Shown piece after piece: positions 1-5,453 of a stretch of 6,108 bases of DNA. Source of the DNA: Acidimicrobiia bacterium (lineage in GTDB: Bacteria; Actinomycetota; Acidimicrobiia; IMCC26256; JAENVU01); contig JAENVU010000473.1 of assembly GCA_016650415.1 (NCBI GenBank), forward strand, positions 1 to 6,108, read 5' to 3'. The notes below the pieces were generated by a model, which had not been told where the DNA came from, made no database searches, and saw only the letters and a program-made list of their open reading frames with translations. The stretch's first letter is position 1. Each line of letters starts with the position of its first letter. The translations under genes and the position numbers were made by a program.

Positions 1-175
1 CGGCGCCGCGGCCCGCTTCGCCTGCGGACTCAGCCGAGGCACGCAGTGCAAGATCGACGCGCTCGGCATCGACCACTTCGCCGTCGCCGCGGAACCACTC
101 GACGCGCTCCGCGAGCGGTTCGGCGTCATCCCGCGGACCGACCTGTCACGGCCCGGCGCGCTCGACCCCCTCTGA
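1..175 (+). CDS. C-terminal fragment of an unidentified protein (5' end outside window)
   Basis: An open frame beginning at base 2 gives 57 residues and ends at a TGA at 173-175. It enters the window without a start codon, so only the C-terminus is seen. The fragment is Ala/Arg/Asp-rich and has two cysteines (residues 8 and 16 of the fragment). A segment reading G-I-D-H-F is followed by a probable amphipathic helix (about E31 to F40) and a Pro-containing tail. The beta-strand-then-helix ending faintly resembles the C-terminal domain of transketolase/dehydrogenase-E1 proteins, but this is too weak to assign a family. There is no membrane segment. It converges on the MFS gene, with only 8 bp between the two stop codons. 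The coding frame is supported by its GC3 pattern and by the stop lying right beside the neighbouring gene's stop. Function unknown. Confidence 0.6.
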   Translation, partial: GAAARFACGLSRGTQCKIDALGIDHFAVAAEPLDALRERFGVIPRTDLSRPGALDPL

Positions 176-183
176 GCCGTCCG

Positions 184-1614
184 CTACTTGTCGCGGTCGC
201 GGGCGTCGACCAGCCCCGGCGCGCCGCGAACACCGACGTACACCGCCGCCACGACACACCCGGCCGCTAGCACCAGACTCGGGAACCGCAACGCGGACAC
301 GAACGCCTCGGCCGCCGTTCCACTCGCCCGAGCTTGGAGCGCGGCAAAGAGCCCGCTGATCACCGCCAGCCCGACGAGCGCGCCGAGCTGACGAATCTCG
401 TTGATGACGCCGGACGCCACGCCACCCGCGGCGCCGCTCGCCCCCGCCATGGCTGCGACGTTCGACACGTTGAACACCAGTGCCTGCCCGATGCCCGCCA
501 CGACGAGGGCAACGACGAGGACCAGCACACCGTCGTCGGTGCCCAACCGCGCGAACATGGCGACCGACACTCCGACGATGACGAGACCAACCGCCATGAG
601 GCGCGAGCCGGCGAAGCGGCGGGTCCATGCACCCGCGATCGGTGAGCACACCATCAGCGGAATCGTCATCGCGAGGAACACCGCGCCGGCGACGACCGGA
701 TCGAGCCCCTGGACCTGCTGCAGGTACAGGGATGCGAAGAAGGCGACCACGGCGAAGGCGGCGTTGCCCATCCACGCGGTCACGGCGACCGCGCCGTAGC
801 CCGGTCCCCGGAGCAACCTGACGGGGATCAACGGATCGTCGCGATGGCGTTGATCGATACCGAACGCCACCAGCAGCGCGACGCCGCCGAGCGCCGGGCC
901 GAACACCCAGCCACTCCCCCATCCGGTCTCGGGGCCGGCAAGCACCGCGAATACCAGGAGTCCGAGCCCGACGGTCAACCAACTCGCGGGTCGCAGCCCC
1001 ACGGCCTCGCGACGCGCGGGACGGGGCGCATCGTGCTCGCGCCGGAGCAGCCACGCCACGATCAACGCCACCGGCACATCGATCAGGAAGAACACACGCC
1101 AGACCGATGCGGCCTCGATCAACCCGGCGACCAGTGGGCCGGCCGCGGATCCGACCGCGCCGACTCCGGCCCAGATCCCGACGACGCGGCCGCGATCACC
1201 GACCGGGGCCGCGGCATTGACCAGCGTGAGCCCGGTCGCCGCGAGGACCGACGCGCCGAGCCCTTGGACCATGCGCCCGGCCACGAGCACCTCGGCCGAG
1301 TTGGCCGCGCCGGTCATCAGCGCGCCGGCCGCGAACCCGACCAGACCCAGTCGCGTCAGCCGGATCGGCCCGTAGGTATCGGCCGCCCGGCCGGCCGCGA
1401 TCAGCGGTGCCGCAAGGGTCAGGAGGTATCCGTTGACGACCCAGGCGAGGTCCGCGGTGGACAAGTGCAGGTCGTGGCCGATGGGCGCCAGCAGGACCGA
1501 GGCGCCGAGGAAATCGAGGGCGACGATCACGTTGACGGCACACAGCACGACCACCAGCGACCCGAGCGGCGCCCGGCGCGACCCTGGCGACGTCTCGGGC
1601 CCGCCGTCGGTCAC
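184..1614 (-). CDS. MFS drug-efflux-type transporter, DHA2 (14-TMS, EmrB/QacA-like)
   Basis: A 476-residue inner-membrane protein, expected to export a small hydrophobic or drug-like compound by proton antiport; the substrate cannot be read from sequence. About 14 hydrophobic helices can be traced: near residues 17-41, 55-75, 86-105, 108-135, 145-168, 173-190, 208-228, 236-254, 273-297, 305-327, 337-356, 362-386, 403-428 and 441-463. Family motifs are visible: a D1-like LDFLGASVLLAP (D34) in helix 1, motif A as GRAADTYGPIRL (75-86), motif B with R114 in RMVQGLGAS, and motif C with GxxxGP (155-160) followed by WRVFFLIDVP (172-181). The length is normal to slightly short for DHA2. The start chosen is GTG at 1614-1612, because it overlaps the upstream stop as GTGA and removes an Arg-rich, non-homologous 26-residue extension that an ATG at 1692 would add. 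It is the second gene of an operon and is probably translationally coupled. Stop is TAG at 186-184. Confidence 0.93.
   Translation of the reverse strand: MTDGGPETSPGSRRAPLGSLVVVLCAVNVIVALDFLGASVLLAPIGHDLHLSTADLAWVVNGYLLTLAAPLIAAGRAADTYGPIRLTRLGLVGFAAGALMTGAANSAEVLVAGRMVQGLGASVLAATGLTLVNAAAPVGDRGRVVGIWAGVGAVGSAAGPLVAGLIEAASVWRVFFLIDVPVALIVAWLLRREHDAPRPARREAVGLRPASWLTVGLGLLVFAVLAGPETGWGSGWVFGPALGGVALLVAFGIDQRHRDDPLIPVRLLRGPGYGAVAVTAWMGNAAFAVVAFFASLYLQQVQGLDPVVAGAVFLAMTIPLMVCSPIAGAWTRRFAGSRLMAVGLVIVGVSVAMFARLGTDDGVLVLVVALVVAGIGQALVFNVSNVAAMAGASGAAGGVASGVINEIRQLGALVGLAVISGLFAALQARASGTAAEAFVSALRFPSLVLAAGCVVAAVYVGVRGAPGLVDARDRDK
1611..1614 (-). other. GTGA stop/start overlap (translational coupling)
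   Basis: On the minus strand the TGA stop of the unknown protein (1613-1611) overlaps the GTG start of the MFS gene (1614-1612). No good Shine-Dalgarno sequence precedes the GTG (upstream reads GCTGGGCATGGTGTC), so the exporter probably depends on ribosomes finishing the upstream gene. This implies co-expression of the two proteins at linked levels. Confidence 0.75.
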
Positions 1615-2462
1615 GACACCATGCCCAGCGCCTGCATCGCGGCGAGTTGCGCGGCCGGCTCGAGCACGCCCGCGAGTGCCTCCGAACACCAATGACCCAA
1701 CGCGTCGTCGAATGTCTCCGGGACCCGGGTGATGTCGACGCGGGCCGCGGCGGCCAGGAGGTCACGAACCAACGACGACATCGTGGCTCCATCGGCGTCG
1801 CGGGGTGCGAACGGCACCGACCAGAAATCGACCGTCTGCATGCCGGGTGCCCCGCCCGGAATCGTTCCGGGGCCCTCGGGTGCGATCAGCGTGACCGTCG
1901 GAGATCCGGGTTGGCGCGAGTTGAGCAAGGTGATGGTGATGGAGTTCTGGCGCCGCGCGAGTTCGGTCCCGGCCGTCGCCAATGCGGGGTCACGAGCGAG
2001 CAGCTGCGCGTGGGTGTAGCCACCGAGTGCATGCAGCACCGTCTCCTCGGCGTGACCGGCGCCGGGCCCCGACCACAGCAGGTCGTGCACGATCGATGGC
2101 AGGAGCAGGCGCGCGTCCTCGCATTGATACCGGTCGTTCACCACGCGCGCCTCGCCCGTCGCCGCCGGCCCGACGACGCGGCCGGCCGAGGCCGGTTCGC
2201 CGTAGGTCAGCCGGGTGACAGGTGTCAGCCCTTCAGTCCACGCACCGAACACCGGCTCCGCGACCGTGCCGACGAGCTCGACCATGACCTGCTCGATCGA
2301 CGCGTCCGAATGGCGATGCCCAGTCGCGGGCTCCATGGGGCGTCCGTCGGGATAGATCCCGGGCTGACCGAACAGCGGGGTGGAGCTGAATCGGCTGATA
2401 TCGACCGGCGGCTGCGGAGGCGCCGCCAAGCGGCGCACCAGCGCGGCACGATCGTCGGACAT
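1611..2462 (-). CDS. Conserved-looking protein of unknown function, coupled to MFS exporter
   Basis: A 283-residue protein from an ATG at 2462-2460 to a TGA. I do not recognise the family. There is no signal peptide or membrane segment, so it is probably cytoplasmic. Residues 1-45 are Pro-rich and likely extended. The middle (about 113-185) looks like the folded core: Y112-Q-C-E-D, then LLLPSIVHDLLW (119-130), a Gly turn, then a helix with H137, E139, E140, H144 and H151, then ARRQNSITITLLNSR (169-183). A strand-rich part follows with LIAPEGPGTIPGG (192-204). The C-terminus is helical (226-242, 250-280). The spaced His/Glu residues could bind metal, but no HExxH or other named motif is present. 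No Shine-Dalgarno precedes the ATG (CGGTTCC), so it may be leaderless or weakly initiated. It is first in an operon with the exporter and divergent from the decarboxylase. Its role could be substrate modification or regulation of the exporter; this is inference only. Confidence 0.8.
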   Translation of the reverse strand: MSDDRAALVRRLAAPPQPPVDISRFSSTPLFGQPGIYPDGRPMEPATGHRHSDASIEQVMVELVGTVAEPVFGAWTEGLTPVTRLTYGEPASAGRVVGPAATGEARVVNDRYQCEDARLLLPSIVHDLLWSGPGAGHAEETVLHALGGYTHAQLLARDPALATAGTELARRQNSITITLLNSRQPGSPTVTLIAPEGPGTIPGGAPGMQTVDFWSVPFAPRDADGATMSSLVRDLLAAAARVDITRVPETFDDALGHWCSEALAGVLEPAAQLAAMQALGMVS

Positions 2463-2560
2463 GGAACCGACGGTACCGGCCCGGGCCGGACGGTCCGGAC
2501 ATACGGTGTCTCCGAGCCGACCCGCTCAGGTTGGTTGTCGAGCCCGTCGAAGGGAACACC
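2463..2560. promoter_or_regulatory. Divergent intergenic region with nested palindromes
   Basis: This 98-bp gap separates two genes pointing away from each other, so it must hold promoters for both. Bases 2471-2500 contain overlapping perfect inverted repeats: CGGTACCG (2471-2478), CCGGCCCGGGCCGG (2476-2489), CCGGAC-G-GTCCGG (2486-2498) and GTCCGGAC (2493-2500). A repressor or dual regulator could bind here and act on both sides. A weak plus-strand -10-like TACGGT lies at 2502-2507, but no convincing -35 is seen. Short palindromes are common in DNA this GC-rich, so operator function is inferred from position and clustering. Confidence 0.4.
2549..2555 (+). promoter_or_regulatory. Ribosome binding site of the glutamate decarboxylase gene
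   Basis: GAAGGGA lies 5 bases before the ATG at 2561. It decides the start: an in-frame TTG at 2531 would add ten residues, lacks a ribosome binding site of its own and would place this purine run inside the coding region. Confidence 0.7.
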
Positions 2561-3940
2561 ATGAGTTCGGACCGCGATCTTCTCTCCATCAATCCGCTCT
2601 TCACCCGAGACGGTGAGGCCCGCGAGCGGCCGCGGTTCCAGATGACCGACGACGAGATGTTGCCGGAGACCGCGTATCAGATCGTCCACGACGAATCGAT
2701 GCTCGACGGGAACGCGCGAATGAACCTCGCGACCTTCGTGGGGACCTGGATGGAGCCCCAGGCCGCGCAGCTCTACGCCGACACGTTCGACCGCAACATG
2801 ATCGACAAGGACGAGTACCCGGCGACCGCGGCCATCGAGGAACGGTGCTGGCGCATTCTCGCCGACCTGTGGAACGCGCCGGACCCGGCCCAGGCGATCG
2901 GAACGTCGACCATCGGCTCGTCCGAAGCGTGCATGTTGGGCGGACTGGCCCTGAAGCGGCGGTGGCAGCACCGGCGGCGCGCCGCCGGACAATCGACCGA
3001 GAAGCCCAACCTCGTGATGAGTTCCGCGGTCCAGGTCTGCTGGGAGAAGTTCACGAACTACTGGGACGTCGAGGCGCGACTCGTCCCCATCTCCGAGGAA
3101 CACCCCACACTCGACGGTCACGAGCTCGCGCAGTACGTGGACGAGAACACGATCGGCGTCGTGGCAATCCTGGGGGTGACCTACACGGGTGCCTACGAGC
3201 CGGTGCAGAAGGTCGCGGCGGCCCTCGACGACATTCAGGCCGCGACCGGCCTCGACATCCCGATCCACATCGACGGGGCGTCGGGCGCGTTCATCGCACC
3301 GTTCCTGCAACCGGAGCTGGAGTGGGACTTCCGGTGCGAGCGGGTCCACTCGATCAACACGAGCGGCCACAAGTACGGGTTGGTCTTCCCCGGCGTGGGG
3401 TGGATCGTCTGGCGGTCACGCGAGTGTCTGCCCGACGACCTGATCATGACCGTCTCGTACCTCGGCGGCGAGATGCCGACCTTCGCGCTCAACTTCTCCC
3501 GCCCCGGCGCGCAGGTGCTGTTGCAGTACTACAACTTCCTGCGCCTCGGCCGGAATGGGTACGCCGCGGTCCAAGGCGCGAACCGGGACGTCGCGCAGTA
3601 TCTCGCGCACGCCATTGGTGAGTTCGAGGCGTTCGACTTGTGGAACGACGGCTCGGACATCCCGGTGTTCGCATGGCGGTTGGCCGCGGGGCACACCGAC
3701 AACTGGGACCTCTACGACCTCTCCGCGCAGCTGCGTCAGCGAGGTTGGCTGGTACCCGCATATCCGATGCCCGACGATTTGGCCGATCTCACGGTGCAAC
3801 GGGTCGTCGTCCGGAACGGTCTCTCCATGGACCTCGCCGACTCACTCCTCGACTCGATCCGGGACTGCACCGACTATCTCGACGGCCTCAGCAGCCCGCT
3901 CCCCAAGACCCGTCGCAACACCACCTCGTTCCACCACTGA
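2561..3940 (+). CDS. gadB: Glutamate decarboxylase (PLP-dependent, GadA/GadB family)
   Basis: A 459-residue cytoplasmic enzyme expected to convert L-glutamate to GABA and CO2, consuming a proton; E. coli GadB is 466 residues. The PLP lysine is K271 in NTSGHKYG, and the ring-nitrogen aspartate is D238 in HIDGASGAF; their spacing of 33 matches K276/D243 of E. coli. The phosphate-binding GSSEA motif has S120 and S121. T58-F59 in ATFVGTW matches the substrate-pocket T62-F63 region, and MIDKDEYP plus ADLWNAP are characteristic of the family. R414 in VQR probably matches the substrate-carboxylate arginine (R422). The C-terminus ends S-F-H-H, like S-F-K-H-T of GadB, placing H459 at the position of H465, which closes the active site at neutral pH in E. 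coli. The ATG at 2561 has a good ribosome binding site. The gene is divergent from the exporter operon, and no GadC antiporter adjoins it. GAD identity is very secure; use of glutamate is inferred from the close motif match. Confidence 0.96.
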   Translation: MSSDRDLLSINPLFTRDGEARERPRFQMTDDEMLPETAYQIVHDESMLDGNARMNLATFVGTWMEPQAAQLYADTFDRNMIDKDEYPATAAIEERCWRILADLWNAPDPAQAIGTSTIGSSEACMLGGLALKRRWQHRRRAAGQSTEKPNLVMSSAVQVCWEKFTNYWDVEARLVPISEEHPTLDGHELAQYVDENTIGVVAILGVTYTGAYEPVQKVAAALDDIQAATGLDIPIHIDGASGAFIAPFLQPELEWDFRCERVHSINTSGHKYGLVFPGVGWIVWRSRECLPDDLIMTVSYLGGEMPTFALNFSRPGAQVLLQYYNFLRLGRNGYAAVQGANRDVAQYLAHAIGEFEAFDLWNDGSDIPVFAWRLAAGHTDNWDLYDLSAQLRQRGWLVPAYPMPDDLADLTVQRVVVRNGLSMDLADSLLDSIRDCTDYLDGLSSPLPKTRRNTTSFHH

Positions 3941-4061
3941 CACCTCGAGCGCGGGTGCCGGACCGGTTGGCGCCGCGGCCGGCCGATCGACCTTCGCTGG
4001 GAACGAGCTGGGCGAGCGGTCCACCTTCAGGCGACCCCGATTCCTGCCGTTGATATGGGTT
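3941..4061. other. Intergenic region between decarboxylase and cyclase genes
   Basis: These 121 bases hold no convincing gene. They are GC-rich, with small inverted repeats around GGCCGGCC and a direct repeat of GCTGGG, but no stem-loop followed by a T-run. The spacing suggests that the cyclase has its own promoter, although none with clear -35/-10 boxes is visible; TATGGG at 4054-4059 is a poor -10 candidate. Confidence 0.4.
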
Positions 4062-5321
4062 GTGAGTCAAACCCGAGCCGAGGCCGACGACGCCGCGCTT
4101 CGTTGCGTGCTGATTCGGAACGACGCGGCGGTGATCGTCGCGGCGGAGGGGGCAACGGTCGAGGTTCTCGGTTGGCAACCGGACGAACTCGTCGGGTGTG
4201 CATCGACGTCCTTCATCCACCCCGAAGACCAGCCGAGCGCGGTCGCGGCATGGTTCGACATGGTCGGCGAGCCGAGATCGACGAGAACGTGGCGCGGCCG
4301 CTACCGGTCGAGCGACGGACGTTGGCAGTGGGTCGAGGCCACGAACACGAACCGGCTCGACGATCCCGACGACCCGACGGTGGTCAGCTCGATCGTTCGG
4401 GTGACGACGCACGAGGTCGGTATCGAAGAGGAGCTGCGGCGCCGGAAGCAGCTACTGAGTCGACTCTCCGACGCACTTCCGGTCGGACTGTTTCAAATCG
4501 ATCTGGACGGGAACATCACGTTCTCCAACGATCGGCTCCATGCGATCATCGAGTCACCACCGGCCGCGACCGTGACCGCCCAGTTCGCCGGGGTGTTGGA
4601 CGACGATCACGAGCTCTTCGAGGCCGCGTTGACCGCGGTCCTGTCCGACCAGATGGTCGACGACGTCGAAGTCCGACTTCGTCGTCCATCCGACGACGAC
4701 GAGGCCATTCCGCGCGTGTGCATGGTGAGCTTGCGCTCCTTGACCGATGACAGCGGTTTCGTGACGGGCGCGATCGGTTGTCTGAGCGACGTCACCGACC
4801 GCGCCCGACTCCGGCGCGAGTTAGAGCTGCGGGCGAACATCGACGGACTGACCGGATGTCTGAACCGCTCGGCGACGCTCGAACTGCTCGAACTCCTCCT
4901 CCGCGCTCGGGCCGACACGCTCGACGGACTCGCCGTCATCTACGTCGACCTCGACGACTTCAAGTCCGTCAACGACCGCTACGGCCACGCCGCCGGCGAC
5001 ACGGTGCTCGTCGCCGCGGTCCACCGGATGCAGAGTGTGCTCCGCCACGACGATCGAGTCGGACGACTCGGCGGCGACGAGTTCCTCGTCGTGTGTCCCA
5101 ACGTCGTGAGCGAGTCGGCCGCGGTGGAACTCTCGCGACGCGTACATGCCTCGCAGCAGGGCACCGTTCGCGTCGAGGGGACCGACATCGAAGTGCATGC
5201 CACCGTCGGGCTGACCTGGACGGACGGCACCACGACCGCCGACGACCTCGTCGCTCACGCCGACCGAGCGATGTACACGTCCAAGGCCGAGCGGAAGCCC
5301 AAGCTCACGCCCGCTCGCTGA
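4062..5321 (+). CDS. Diguanylate cyclase with two PAS domains (PAS-PAS-GGDEF)
   Basis: A 419-residue soluble protein expected to condense two GTP to c-di-GMP in response to a signal sensed by its PAS domains. PAS1 spans about residues 12-117, including VLGWQPDELVG, FIHPEDQPS and the PAC-like RYRSSDGRWQWVEA. A short Arg/Glu-rich helix (120-134) leads to PAS2 (about 135-245), with GLFQIDLDGNITFSND and ending in a C-terminal SDVTDR, a usual PAS-to-effector junction. The GGDEF domain (about 255-410) is intact: DGLTGCLNR (D261), metal-binding D296 in VDLDDFKSVND, guanine-binding N304 and D313, and GGDEF at 337-341. The inhibitory I-site RxxD (R328-D331) lies five residues before GGDEF, so product feedback is likely. 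There is no EAL/HD-GYP domain and no membrane helix. The GTG at 4062 is chosen; TTG 4050 and GTG 4107 are in-frame alternatives, and none has a strong ribosome binding site. The PAS ligand is unknown. No W-x-x-cofactor or flavin-binding NCRFLQ-type motif is seen. Confidence 0.93.
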   Translation: MSQTRAEADDAALRCVLIRNDAAVIVAAEGATVEVLGWQPDELVGCASTSFIHPEDQPSAVAAWFDMVGEPRSTRTWRGRYRSSDGRWQWVEATNTNRLDDPDDPTVVSSIVRVTTHEVGIEEELRRRKQLLSRLSDALPVGLFQIDLDGNITFSNDRLHAIIESPPAATVTAQFAGVLDDDHELFEAALTAVLSDQMVDDVEVRLRRPSDDDEAIPRVCMVSLRSLTDDSGFVTGAIGCLSDVTDRARLRRELELRANIDGLTGCLNRSATLELLELLLRARADTLDGLAVIYVDLDDFKSVNDRYGHAAGDTVLVAAVHRMQSVLRHDDRVGRLGGDEFLVVCPNVVSESAAVELSRRVHASQQGTVRVEGTDIEVHATVGLTWTDGTTTADDLVAHADRAMYTSKAERKPKLTPAR

Positions 5322-5453
5322 GTCCGGCGCGACCGGATACCGACCTTCCTTTTTGAAGCCGAGGTCGACACCAAGAGCCCCACCCGCGCGCCACAGCCAG
5401 GATGTGAAAGGGTTCGGCGCACATCAACACGGTGTCGGTCCGGGGGGACGAGC
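5322..5453. other. Intergenic region upstream of binding-protein gene
   Basis: These 132 bases hold no coding frame worth calling. An imperfect inverted repeat links CCGGATACCGAC (5333-5344) with GTCGGTCCGG (5434-5443); the arms are complementary apart from a two-base TA bulge. The distal arm runs into the ribosome binding site of the next gene. A short stem CGACCT/AGGTCG (5341-5346, 5362-5367) lacks a T-tract, so it is not called a terminator. No clear promoter boxes are seen. Confidence 0.35.
5442..5448 (+). promoter_or_regulatory. Ribosome binding site of the binding-protein gene
   Basis: A GGGGGGA run ends 5 bases before the ATG at 5454. It supports that start, which is also followed at once by a lipoprotein signal peptide. 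Confidence 0.6.

Noticed and set aside
146..1054. Minus-strand open frame of 302 codons in another frame of the MFS gene
   Set aside because: Very Arg/Gly-rich translation, no motifs; an out-of-frame shadow of the transporter.
1615..1692. ATG at 1692 as the start of the MFS gene
   Set aside because: It adds an Arg-rich stretch inside the upstream gene; the GTG at 1614 overlaps the upstream stop and begins a normal DHA2 N-terminus.
844..1695. Long plus-strand open frame of 283 codons opposite the MFS gene
   Set aside because: Composition is Arg/Gln/Asp/His-rich without hydrophobic core, and it is the antisense shadow of a clear membrane-transporter gene.
2531..2560. TTG at 2531 as the start of the decarboxylase
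   Set aside because: No ribosome binding site before it, whereas ATG 2561 follows GAAGGGA at proper spacing.
2225..3370. Minus-strand open frame of 381 codons opposite the decarboxylase
   Set aside because: The opposite strand encodes an unmistakable GAD with all catalytic residues; this frame is an Arg/Val/Asp-rich shadow typical of high-GC DNA.
3555..4061. Upstream in-frame extension of the cyclase reading frame into the decarboxylase gene
   Set aside because: The translation is Ser/Thr/Arg-rich, low-complexity and overlaps conserved GAD sequence in another frame; PAS homology starts only after about 4090.
4067..5258. Several minus-strand and +1-frame open frames across the cyclase gene
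   Set aside because: All overlap intact PAS and GGDEF coding sequence and have Arg- or Ser-rich translations without recognisable domains.
5341..5367. Stem-loop after the cyclase gene as a rho-independent terminator
   Set aside because: The stem is only six base pairs with a 15-base loop, and the T-run lies in the loop, not after the stem.
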